From Candidatus Chlorobium masyuteum (GTDB lineage: Bacteria > Bacteroidota > Chlorobiia > Chlorobiales > Chlorobiaceae), in NCBI RefSeq assembly GCF_011601315.1, contig NZ_JAAORA010000008.1, forward strand, positions 1 to 64,000: a DNA stretch of 64,000 nt, in the 5' to 3' direction. This document shows positions 24,630 through 32,048 of the stretch, piece by piece. The position numbers and the translations under genes are program-made. Under the pieces are notes generated by a model, which saw nothing but the letters and a program-made list of their open reading frames with translations, did no database searches and was not told the origin of the DNA. The number at the start of each line of letters is the position of its first letter. Position 1 is the stretch's first letter.

Positions 24630-25283
24630 ATGAAAGAACTCCAAACACCTACAAATGAGCTTGTTGACGAATATATCGACAAATTCAATAACGATGCACG
24701 ATACTATCTGGCTGACCAAGCAATCATTAATCTATTTCAGAAATTCCCGGAGAATAGAAAACTTGAAGACATTCTGCTGAAAATCAGTGTCATAAACGAC
24801 TTATATAGCACGAATATTTTCGGAACTTTTATTATGGCGAGACACATTCTGAGTTTACAGATCGACAATGCACTCTTGACAGCCGACCCGAAAATAGTAA
24901 ACATGATTGCGACTGGACATGGAATTTCAAAACCTAAAGGAAATGGTGACAGAAACTTTTATTCATTCGCAACAAAATATTGCAATTGGCATAACAAAGA
25001 CAATTATCCAATTTATGACAGTTTTGTTCACAAAATTCTTATCGCCTTCCGAGACAAAGATAGTTTTTCAGAATTTGAAGAATCGGACTTGAGAGACTTT
25101 CCTAAATTCAAACTAATAATTACAGACTTCAAAAATAAATATTCACTTTCAAGTCATACACTGAAAGAAATTGATAAATTCCTATGGATGTATGGACAGA
25201 CAATATTCCCAAACAATTACGGAAAGAAAGAAATACGGATGGTAACAAACGCTATAGCAAATGCGGGTTTGCGTGCTCGTTGA
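24630..25283 (+). CDS. Cassette 2 gene: cytoplasmic protein of unknown function
   Basis: 217 residues without membrane segments. The most family-like part is FYSFATKYCNWHNKDNYPIYD followed by SFVHKIL at about 108-135, a segment I associate with scattered uncharacterised proteins of mobile regions. No function is assigned. The start lies 14 bases after the cassette boundary. The last dozen residues (TNAIANAGLRAR) are encoded by the attC-like site itself, so the reading frame runs into the recombination site. Confidence 0.75.
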   Translation: MKELQTPTNELVDEYIDKFNNDARYYLADQAIINLFQKFPENRKLEDILLKISVINDLYSTNIFGTFIMARHILSLQIDNALLTADPKIVNMIATGHGISKPKGNGDRNFYSFATKYCNWHNKDNYPIYDSFVHKILIAFRDKDSFSEFEESDLRDFPKFKLIITDFKNKYSLSSHTLKEIDKFLWMYGQTIFPNNYGKKEIRMVTNAIANAGLRAR

Positions 25284-25373
25284 AACATTTGAATTCTTTA
25301 CATACATTTGTGCTGGCAGACAGTTGAACAACAATTTATTCCCGCACTTGCCATAGCGTCAACCGTTATGTGC
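25237..25373 (+). repeat. attC-like recombination site 2 (ends cassette 2)
   Basis: It opens with GGATGGTAAC, the exact complement of the GTTACCATCC that begins cassette 2 at 24615. The inner arms CGCTATAGCAAATGCGGG and CCCGCACTTGCCATAGCG pair at 16 of 18 positions, again with both mismatches giving T-G wobbles on the bottom strand. It closes with CCGTTATGTGC (GTTATGTGC at 25365-25373). It is about 90% identical to site 3. Confidence 0.82.
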
Positions 25374-25396
25374 AAGCCTAAAACCGAGAAATCGAT

Positions 25397-28072
25397 ATGA
25401 AAGAATTAGAAAATATTAGTTCAGGAGCAAAATTTGTTAGAGCAGATTTGCATATTCATTCGTTTGGAGATGAAGGTTCTTATGACGTATTTGATACGAC
25501 CATGACACCTGAAAACATTGTCGCCACTGCTTTGAGTAAGGGTTTATCAATGATTGCTATCACGGATCACAATGAAACTCTAAACGTTAAAAGAGCGATT
25601 AAATATTCTGAAGGCAAACCAATAATCGTTATACCAGGGATAGAAGTTAGTACAACACAAGGCCATCTTTTAGTTTATTTTGAAACATTAAACGATTTAC
25701 AAAACTTTCGAGGGAAACTAAATATTTCGGTAAACAAGGATGTATGTAGTCAAGGAATAGTTGATTGTTTGAATCTTGCTGCATTGCATAATGGATTTGG
25801 CATTTTAGCTCATATTGAACTGTCATCTGGTTTTGAAAAGACTATTGGAAGGTTTGGACCACCAATAGAAGAAATAATGAAACACCAAACATTATTAGGT
25901 CTTGAAATCAGCAACAAAACTTCTATTAATTTTTATACAGATGATGATGATAATGCTGAAAGAAAAAGACTTTTTCATTTAAGGGTTAAAGCATTAAATC
26001 TTCCAAAAGATTACGACATTCCTAAACTTATGTCGTCAGATTCCCATACTCTATCTAGCTTAGGCACGAATGCTGATGGAGAAAATAAACTTACAAGAAT
26101 TAAGGTTGAGACATTAACTTTCCATTCGCTAAGAATTGCGCTATTTTCAAGTAATTCAAGAATTAGGATAGAAAATTTTATTCCAGAGAGAACTCCTAAG
26201 TTTTTAGGAATGAAATTGGAAGGAGGTCTTCTTGACAAACAATTAATTCGGTTCAGCGACAACCTTACTTGTATCATTGGAGGTCGTGGAACAGGCAAAT
26301 CAACGCTTTTAGAAGCTTTAAGAGAAACCTCTGGCAATAATTCACTTTCTAAGGTTGTTGATTCAGATGTGTGGCCAGAAAAAATTACCCTATATTATGA
26401 AGACGAGGCAGGTCAAATTCATACGCTTACAAGAGAAAAAAATTCTGAAGTCATTAATCCCACTGACCCTATTAATGGTTTATTAAGAGTGCCAATCGAA
26501 AGTTATGGACAAGGAGAAACCGCTGAAACTATCCAGCATAGCGACAACAATCCGCAAGTATTGCTAAATTTTCTTGATTCTTTTATCGATATTAAATCTT
26601 TAATATCAGAGGAAAGCGAAGTAAGGGAACTTATCTTTCAAAATCAAAGTGAAATTAACAAGCTAAGATTAGAAGTTTCTAATATTCCAGAAACTGAAAG
26701 ACAAAAGAAAGTTCTTGAGGCAAAACAAGAGCAACTTAAAAAAGATAAGGCTGGTGAATTAGTAAAATATCAAATGGCTTTATTAAAAGAGAGAGAAATA
26801 AGAAAGAATATAGTTAACGATTTAAATGAATTAATCAAAAGGTATGGCACTATTTTATCCGACAATTCAGTTTTTCAAAATTTTAAAAAACTTACAGATT
26901 CTGAAATTATTGTTGGGAAAGAATACTTTGCAAAAGTCAAACAATTAGTAGCGGAATTCTCTAAGATTGTTTCATCAAAATCAACAGAACTTAACGATTC
27001 ACTGAAGATAAAAGTTGAAGAATTAAAAACAGAAATCTCGAATTGGTCAGAAAAGGAGAAATCTATACAAGATAAAATAGACGAGAAAAAGCTTGACTTA
27101 GAATCAAAGGGTATTCCTTTTGATTTAGGGAAAATTAATCAGATTGCACAAGAACTTCTTTATTATCAAGACAGACTTCGCAAACTTCAACTAAGCAATG
27201 CAGATTTACAACAACTTTTACTAAGCAGAAACGAACTATTAGGTAGACGTAAAGATTTGAAAAACAAAATATACTTTACGAGAAAGCATTTTGGCGACAC
27301 CGTAAACTTAAATCTTAAAAATACAGTTGATGGTTTTTTTGTCAGTTTAAAATATAGTCAAGGAACATATTCCCCTCAATTTGCAGAACACATAAAATAT
27401 ATAATGGATTGGCGAACTGCAAAGGTTATAAAGTCAGATTATATTGAACGGAGTTTTTCCCCAATTAAATTAGCTCAATTTATAAGAAATCGTAATCTTG
27501 ACCCATTAAAAAGTATAATTGATGCAGATTCTATTCGAGTTCTTAATGATGCAGATATTTCAAGTATTTATGTTAAATTGAGTCAGAATAACTGTTTTGA
27601 AGATTTGGAATCAATAAAATTTGAAGACAGGCCGTCAATTACTGTAACCAAAATTGTTAAGGACGAATTTACTGGTAATGAAAAGATCTTTACTAAAAGT
27701 TTATCACAATTATCCCTTGGTCAACAACAATCTATTTTGCTGGCAATTCTTTTGCAGTCAAAAAGTAAATATCCCCTTATAATTGACCAGCCAGAAGACA
27801 ATTTAGACAGTGAATTCATTTATAAGACAATTGTTGCCAACCTCAGAAAAATAAAAGAGAACAGACAAGTTATAATTGTCACTCATAATCCAAACATTGC
27901 AGTTTTAGGTGATGCTGAATTAATTACGCCTTTGAAGAGTACAAGTATTAAATCAATTATTTACGATAGAGGTTCAATAGACAAAAGTGAAACGCGTAAA
28001 TTATGCTGTGACATATTGGAAGGTGGTGTTCAAGCATTTAAAAAAAGATTAGATATTTATGGAATCAAATAG
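25397..28072 (+). CDS. Cassette 3 gene: PHP phosphoesterase fused to SMC/ABC-like ATPase (TrlF-like)
   Basis: 891 residues. The N-terminal PHP domain shows the metal ligands DLHIHSFGDE (His19, His21), ITDHNE (Asp57, His58), PGIEVS (Glu83), His139 and DSH (215-217). A P-loop GGRGTGKSTLLEAL (295-308) starts the ATPase. A long coiled coil follows (about 400-640). Then come an ABC-type signature SQLSLGQQQSILLAILL, Walker B PLIIDQPEDNLD and an H-loop THNPN near 825. Such PHP-ATPase fusions (annotated TrlF-like) occur in variable genome islands and are thought to act in conflict or defence, probably cutting nucleic acid or nucleotides. The role is inferred. The gene is AT-rich and enclosed by two nearly identical attC-like sites, that is, carried as a mobile cassette. 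Confidence 0.85.
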   Translation: MKELENISSGAKFVRADLHIHSFGDEGSYDVFDTTMTPENIVATALSKGLSMIAITDHNETLNVKRAIKYSEGKPIIVIPGIEVSTTQGHLLVYFETLNDLQNFRGKLNISVNKDVCSQGIVDCLNLAALHNGFGILAHIELSSGFEKTIGRFGPPIEEIMKHQTLLGLEISNKTSINFYTDDDDNAERKRLFHLRVKALNLPKDYDIPKLMSSDSHTLSSLGTNADGENKLTRIKVETLTFHSLRIALFSSNSRIRIENFIPERTPKFLGMKLEGGLLDKQLIRFSDNLTCIIGGRGTGKSTLLEALRETSGNNSLSKVVDSDVWPEKITLYYEDEAGQIHTLTREKNSEVINPTDPINGLLRVPIESYGQGETAETIQHSDNNPQVLLNFLDSFIDIKSLISEESEVRELIFQNQSEINKLRLEVSNIPETERQKKVLEAKQEQLKKDKAGELVKYQMALLKEREIRKNIVNDLNELIKRYGTILSDNSVFQNFKKLTDSEIIVGKEYFAKVKQLVAEFSKIVSSKSTELNDSLKIKVEELKTEISNWSEKEKSIQDKIDEKKLDLESKGIPFDLGKINQIAQELLYYQDRLRKLQLSNADLQQLLLSRNELLGRRKDLKNKIYFTRKHFGDTVNLNLKNTVDGFFVSLKYSQGTYSPQFAEHIKYIMDWRTAKVIKSDYIERSFSPIKLAQFIRNRNLDPLKSIIDADSIRVLNDADISSIYVKLSQNNCFEDLESIKFEDRPSITVTKIVKDEFTGNEKIFTKSLSQLSLGQQQSILLAILLQSKSKYPLIIDQPEDNLDSEFIYKTIVANLRKIKENRQVIIVTHNPNIAVLGDAELITPLKSTSIKSIIYDRGSIDKSETRKLCCDILEGGVQAFKKRLDIYGIK

Positions 28073-28085
28073 AAAGAGAAGGTCA

Positions 28086-28216
28086 GCACATAACAAACGC
28101 TATAGCAAATGCGGGTACCCGTGTTCGTTGAAACATTTGAAATCTTTATATACATTTGTGCTGGCTGACAGTTGAGCAACAATTTATTCCCGCACTTGCC
28201 ATAGCGTCGGCCGTAA
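28086..28216 (+). repeat. attC-like recombination site 3 (ends cassette 3)
   Basis: It opens with GCACATAAC (28086-28094), the complement of GTTATGTGC that begins cassette 3 at 25365. The inner arms are the same as in site 2. The final box reads CCGTAACCGG instead of GTT..., so the 3' core looks mutated or is the array end. No further cassette follows. Confidence 0.78.
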
Positions 28217-28225
28217 CCGGCAAGG

Positions 28226-28612
28226 CTGAAAAATAGTGAAAAGGGCAACTTCGGGGACACCCGCGACAAACTCTACAAAATGTGGGCAGAGGGCGGGACG
28301 GTATTGATAACGATCAGTTACATCAAGCAGAGAAACGCTTGAACAGAGATGCCTCCTTTCAGTTCGGCATGACACCTTGAAGAGAGTGGACGAAGAAAAA
28401 AAGTGCTGAGTAGCGAGTGGCGGGTGCTGAGTTGAAGAGAAAAGGAAAAGGCAGATTATTAACAAGAAATGGGCGAAATGACACGAAAAAAATAAGAAGG
28501 ATGTGGACAGAATGGACAAGATCAAATGAAGGCGTGAGGTGTTGGCTTCTGGTTTGCTGCCAACATTTCGCCCCCCTGAAGCTTTAATATTGAATCCGGG
28601 GGGCGAGTAGAT
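28226..28612. other. Intergenic stretch after the cassette array, with a GC hairpin
   Basis: No gene is seen. The stretch is low-complexity, purine-rich sequence. Near its end a 9-bp perfect stem (TCGCCCCCC at 28568-28576 with GGGGGGCGA at 28598-28606, 21-nt loop) lies just beyond the OsmC stop. It could stop minus-strand transcription, although no T-run follows. It marks the return from island to chromosomal sequence. Confidence 0.4.
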
Positions 28613-29026
28613 TCAGGCCAGTTCGGTGCTCCAGGTGATTTTGCAGCCGGAGCCGCGGAGCATGGCAGCGACGCTGCAGTACTTCTCCATGGAGAGTCCT
28701 GCGGCTTTTTCGAGGTCGGCAAGGGTGCCGTCAGGGCTCTTCATGCGGTACCTGATGTGGATCGAAGTGAACACCTTCGGATGCTCCTCTGCCCTTTCAG
28801 CCTCAAGGTCGGCCTGAAGCAGGGTCAGCTCCTTTCTCATCTTTTTGATGATGGCGATAACATCCATCATGGAGCAGGCGCCAAGCGCTTCAAGCACCGT
28901 ATCCATTGGCGTGGCATATTTGGCGGGGCCTGAAAAATCCATGGTGGCGTCAAAACGGGTCTTCTGGCCCTTCTCGTTGACGCCTACGAGGGGTAACTGG
29001 CCTTTGAAGGTAACGGTTGTGTGCAT
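28613..29026 (-). CDS. OsmC-family protein
   Basis: 137 residues, the usual size of OsmC/Ohr proteins, which reduce organic hydroperoxides with a pair of cysteines. Here cysteines lie at 51 (in LGACSMMDV), 117 (in KYCSVA) and 128. The first two occupy the family's peroxidatic and resolving positions. The sequence is of the OsmC subgroup related to YhfA rather than Ohr. It is a single gene with no visible regulator. The 364 bases upstream (29027-29390) contain a copy of the dispersed repeat and a short repeat. Confidence 0.88.
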   Translation of the reverse strand: MHTTVTFKGQLPLVGVNEKGQKTRFDATMDFSGPAKYATPMDTVLEALGACSMMDVIAIIKKMRKELTLLQADLEAERAEEHPKVFTSIHIRYRMKSPDGTLADLEKAAGLSMEKYCSVAAMLRGSGCKITWSTELA

Positions 29027-29051
29027 AAGTTAAAATCTGTTTAGTGTTTCA

Positions 29052-29150
29052 ATTAGTGCGTTTGGCGGTACTCGAAATCCTCATGTACCGGGTGTACATT
29101 CCGGTTCCTCTGTTCCCTCCGCCTTCTCCTTGAACCCCTCACGACGATTT
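29052..29150 (-). repeat. Dispersed repeat, copy F (diverged, ends missing)
   Basis: In reverse orientation it retains GGCGGTACTCGAAATCCTC, then ATGTACCGGGTGTACATTCC and a degraded CTCCGCCT block, parallel to copies B, D and E. Terminal repeats are not recognisable. It is the most diverged copy in the window and lies upstream of the OsmC gene, where it could overlap the promoter region. Confidence 0.75.
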
Positions 29151-29202
29151 TGAGAAGTACAGGAAATAAAATAATACTTCTATCCGCTCAAATCCCCTGA
29201 CT

Positions 29203-29252
29203 GCCGTTGGGGGCTACCAATATCTCGCTCCTGTAGAACTTGATAGATAATG
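29203..29252 (+). repeat. Short palindromic repeat, copy 2
   Basis: GCCGTTGGGGGCTACCAATA followed by TCTCGCTCCTGTAGAAC matches the 31186 and 31267 copies in its first part. The palindrome GCTCC..GGAGC is degraded here. It sits close to copy F of the large repeat, as copy 1 sits next to copy A. Confidence 0.6.
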
Positions 29253-29390
29253 CTGCAACGTGCAACTTTGTTGAAACTTATAGAAGAGAGGGCAAGTTAC
29301 CTTCAATACAAATTGTAGATCGAAAAGAGTACATTACTGCATGTGCAGAATGGTACAGATCAAGAGAAGGAACAAGAATAACTGCTGCCC

Positions 29391-29840
29391 ATGAATGATC
29401 TTTTAGAAAAACCGAGAAGAGTCTACGTTTCACGAAAAATAGAGTTCAATGCTGCGCATCGGCTTTTCAATCCTGACTTTACAGATGAAGAGAACGGTGA
29501 AATTTACGGAAAATGCAGCAATAAAAACGGGCACGGCCACAACTATCTGCTTGAAATCACCCTTTACGGCGTGGTTGACCCGAATACCGGCTTCCTCTTT
29601 GACCTCAAGGAGCTGAAGGGTATTCTTGAGGAGGAGATCATTGAGCGGTTCGATCACCGCAACCTCAACCTTGATGTGCCGGAGCTGAGGGAGTGCGTGC
29701 CGACAACCGAAGTGCTTGCGGTGCTGATATGGGATATACTCGAACAACGACTGCGTAACATCAATAACCGGGAGATTTCTCTCCACGAAGTAACAATATA
29801 TGAAACAGGAAAAAATTCCGTCCGCTATCTCGGAGAGTAA
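29391..29840 (+). CDS. 6-pyruvoyl-tetrahydropterin synthase
   Basis: 149 residues. The enzyme converts dihydroneopterin triphosphate to 6-pyruvoyl-tetrahydropterin. Zinc ligands are His23 (AAHRLF), His48 and His50 (NGHGHNY). The catalytic cysteine is Cys42, spaced Cys-x5-His as in the biopterin-forming PTPS, whereas QueD has Cys-x3-His. ETGKN (138-142) holds the substrate-binding Glu. Green sulfur bacteria are known to make biopterin-type glycosides, so a biopterin role is favoured over queuosine. The coding region overlaps folE by 41 bases, so the two first enzymes of the pathway are translationally linked. Confidence 0.9.
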   Translation: MNDLLEKPRRVYVSRKIEFNAAHRLFNPDFTDEENGEIYGKCSNKNGHGHNYLLEITLYGVVDPNTGFLFDLKELKGILEEEIIERFDHRNLNLDVPELRECVPTTEVLAVLIWDILEQRLRNINNREISLHEVTIYETGKNSVRYLGE

Positions 29841-30471
29841 CCCGCTCCCTACAGGACGCGGAAGCTGCTGCGATGATGATGAATGTTATAGAGATACACC
29901 CGAGACCGAACCGCATGTTCTCGGAGGCCTCACCGAAGCGGTGACCGCCATGCTTGAGGGGATCGGCGAAGACCCCCATCGCGAAGGGCTGCTGAAAACT
30001 CCCGAGCGGGTTGCCCGCTCCATGCGCTTTCTGACAAGGGGATACAGCCAGAATCCGGAGGAGCTGCTAAAAAATGCAGTCTTTACCGAGTCATACGACG
30101 AGATGGTGCTGGTGAAGAATATCGACATCTTCTCCATGTGCGAACACCACATGCTCCCCTTTTTCGGCAAGGCGCATATCGCCTACATTCCCGACGGAAA
30201 GATTGTCGGACTCTCCAAACTTGCCCGTGTGGCTGAGGTCTTTGCCCGCCGCCTTCAGGTTCAGGAGCGCCTTACCCAGCAGATACGCGATGCCATACAG
30301 AGTGTGCTCAACCCGAAAGGGGTCGGAGTGGTTATTGAGGCACGCCACATGTGCATGGTTATGCGAGGTGTGGAAAAGCTTAACTCCGTGACCACAACAT
30401 CGGCCATGTCGGGACAGTTTATTACTTCACAGCCGACAAGGAGTGAGTTCCTGCGTTTGATAAAACCTTAA
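29800..30471 (+). CDS. folE: GTP cyclohydrolase I
   Basis: 223 residues. It converts GTP to dihydroneopterin triphosphate, the substrate of the preceding PTPS and the entry to folate. Zinc ligands are visible: Cys114 and His117 in [11 protein letters not shown], and Cys185 in [10 protein letters not shown]. The conserved [14 protein letters not shown] and QERLTQQI segments follow the family closely. The start at 29800 lies inside the PTPS gene. The first 35 residues (with CCDDDEC) are not conserved, so a later start is possible, but no good ribosome site was seen. Confidence 0.95.
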   Translation: MKQEKIPSAISESNPLPTGRGSCCDDDECYRDTPETEPHVLGGLTEAVTAMLEGIGEDPHREGLLKTPERVARSMRFLTRGYSQNPEELLKNAVFTESYDEMVLVKNIDIFSMCEHHMLPFFGKAHIAYIPDGKIVGLSKLARVAEVFARRLQVQERLTQQIRDAIQSVLNPKGVGVVIEARHMCMVMRGVEKLNSVTTTSAMSGQFITSQPTRSEFLRLIKP

Positions 30472-30495
30472 GATTAGTGCTGAGTTTGGCAATGG

Positions 30496-30641
30496 GATCT
30501 CTCTCTAACGTTCGAGATGACAATCCTTGCAAAAGAATTGCTAATACTCTGTCATTTCGAACCCGAGGCACTCGGGAGAGAAATCTCTCTTATGTTGATG
30601 GCGCTATCTGCGAAGATCTCTCTCTGGCGTTCGAGATGACA
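30496..30641. repeat. REP-like palindromic repeats, three units
   Basis: Two direct units GATCTCTCTCT..CGTTCGAGATGACA (about 30496-30522 and 30615-30641) flank one inverted unit TGTCATTTCGAAC (30550-30562) with CACTCGGGAGAGAAATCTCT. GTTCGAGATGACA and TGTCATTTCGAAC are inverted repeats over 12 of 13 bases. Such TTCGA-GATGACA palindromes are common in Bacteroidetes/Chlorobi intergenic regions. They lie between the convergent ends of folE and the hydrogenase protease gene and may end transcription. Confidence 0.7.
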
Positions 30642-30672
30642 CAACAAATTCGTTCGGGATTAAACGTTCGAA

Positions 30673-31152
30673 CTATTCTTCTGCTGAAAGCCAGTTGTCG
30701 ATAATGGCTCGCCCCTTCTCTACGGCTTCGGGGAGAAGCCCTGCTACTTCGTTGCTCAGATTGAGCGAGAGCGAGAGCTCTCTCGGGGGAATGCCGATCA
30801 GCACCAGCTCCTTCGGCATTCTGCCGCGCAGTTTGGCTACACCGATCAACTCGCTGAAGCCCATCTGGTGGGAGCTCATCTTGCGGTGGATGAAGGCGGG
30901 AAGCTCTTCGTTTTGATAAACGTAGACGCCTCGGTCATACTCCAGGGGGATAAGAGCGTCAAAGACCATCAGAGCATCGCATGACTCGATAAAGTCAAGC
31001 AGATAGACCCCCTGGGTGCCTCCGTCAATAAAGTTGACCGATTCGGGATAGGATGATGATTCACGGAACGCGTTGACCGCCGCCACACCGAACCCCTCGT
31101 CGCCATGGAGGGTGTTGCCGAGGCCGATTATGTTGATCTTGCTGTGTTTCAA
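30673..31152 (-). CDS. hupD: Hydrogenase maturation protease (HupD/HyaD family)
   Basis: 159 residues. This endopeptidase removes the C-terminal tail of the [NiFe]-hydrogenase large subunit once nickel is inserted. The nickel-probing residues are visible: Glu in GNTLHGDEGFGV (12-23), Asp in MVFDALIPLEYD (about 65) and His94 in SSHQMGF. It lies downstream of hupS-hupL-hupC in the same direction, separated by a terminator and two short repeats. It is either read through or has its own promoter. Confidence 0.9.
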   Translation of the reverse strand: MKHSKINIIGLGNTLHGDEGFGVAAVNAFRESSSYPESVNFIDGGTQGVYLLDFIESCDALMVFDALIPLEYDRGVYVYQNEELPAFIHRKMSSHQMGFSELIGVAKLRGRMPKELVLIGIPPRELSLSLNLSNEVAGLLPEAVEKGRAIIDNWLSAEE

Positions 31153-31185
31153 TTGAACTATAATTTATTAACCCCCTCCCCCAAC

Positions 31186-31224
31186 TGCCGTTGGGGGCTA
31201 CCAATGTCACGCTCCTCTGGAGCT
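31186..31224 (+). repeat. Short palindromic repeat, copy 3
   Basis: TGCCGTTGGGGGCTACCAAT followed by GTCACGCTCCTCTGGAGCTG. The core is repeated exactly 81 bases away. GCTCC..GGAGC forms a 5-bp stem around CT/TCT. It lies between hupD and the operon terminator. Confidence 0.7.
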
Positions 31225-31266
31225 GAAGAAAAAATCAGAGGGTTCACATTACCCTGACCATCCAAA

Positions 31267-31304
31267 CCTGTTGGGGGCTACCAATGTCACGCTCCTCTGG
31301 AGCT
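31267..31304 (+). repeat. Short palindromic repeat, copy 4
   Basis: Identical over about 35 bases (GTTGGGGGCTACCAATGTCA followed by CGCTCCTCTGGAGCT) to copy 3. It directly precedes the hydrogenase terminator hairpin. Confidence 0.7.
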
Positions 31305-31311
31305 AAAAAAA

Positions 31312-31331
31312 GCCCCCGACGAATCGGGGGC
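31312..31331 (-). terminator. Rho-independent terminator of the hupSLC operon
   Basis: A perfect 8-bp stem GCCCCCGA/TCGGGGGC with a CGAA tetraloop. On the minus strand it is followed by TTTTTTT. It lies 21 bases beyond the hupC stop. Confidence 0.9.
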
Positions 31332-31352
31332 AAAAGAGCGATGGAAACAACG

Positions 31353-32036
31353 TTAACTCGGTTCCTCTTCTACCTTATGCTTGAAGCCTGTTATGATCGA
31401 TGAGGTGACGCTGGTGCGGTCAACCACATCGTGACGAATCACCGCATAGATGTGCATGATGAAGTAGACCGGGAAGATCCAGGCCATCACATGATGCGCA
31501 AAGTGCAGCGAGTAGCTTCCGCCGAAAAGCGGAATCATCCAGCCGAACATGGTGGAGTTAAACCCGCCGGGGTTGTTCTCTCCATACATCGCCAGCCCGG
31601 TGAAGATCATGAAGCTGGAGCCGCAGAAAATAAAGATAAAGTGCGCCAGTGCGGCAACCGGGTTGTGCCCCACATAGTTCGGCTCGTCGCTCCTCAGAAA
31701 GAGATAGGACTCAACCTGCTCCCGGAAGGGTTTTCCCCACCATGATGGTGACCAGGGCTGGAATCCGCCGAATCGTGCATATTTGTCGTTTCCGAACAGC
31801 GCCCAGTAAAGACGGAAGAGGAAGTTGGCGACAAAGATAAACGCTGCAACAAAGTGCATGTAGCGCCACCACGCCATCCCCTTGTACCAGACCGCCTCAC
31901 CGAGAGGCGGATTGATCAGCGGAGCTGCAATATAGAGGCCGGTTATCATCAGAATCACAATCGAGAGTGCATTGATCCAGTGATAGAGCCTTACCGGCAA
32001 CCTCCAGACGTAGATCTCTTCAATTATTCTACCCAT
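31353..32036 (-). CDS. hupC: [NiFe]-hydrogenase b-type cytochrome subunit
   Basis: 227 residues with four membrane helices. It anchors the periplasmic HupSL dimer and passes electrons from H2 to the quinone pool through two b-hemes. Conserved histidines are seen in RLYHWINALS (helix 1), RYMHFVAAF (helix 2), and HFAHHVMAWIFPVYFIMHIY (helix 4). It starts 13 bases after hupL, so it is clearly part of the same operon. The terminator follows its stop. Confidence 0.92.
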   Translation of the reverse strand: MGRIIEEIYVWRLPVRLYHWINALSIVILMITGLYIAAPLINPPLGEAVWYKGMAWWRYMHFVAAFIFVANFLFRLYWALFGNDKYARFGGFQPWSPSWWGKPFREQVESYLFLRSDEPNYVGHNPVAALAHFIFIFCGSSFMIFTGLAMYGENNPGGFNSTMFGWMIPLFGGSYSLHFAHHVMAWIFPVYFIMHIYAVIRHDVVDRTSVTSSIITGFKHKVEEEPS

Positions 32037-32048
32037 GAGAAGCTCCTT

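Noticed and set aside
28184-28525. 113-codon minus-strand open frame after the cassette array
   Set aside because: Cys/Phe/Ser-rich low-complexity translation overlapping the attC-like site, with no ribosome site or family match.
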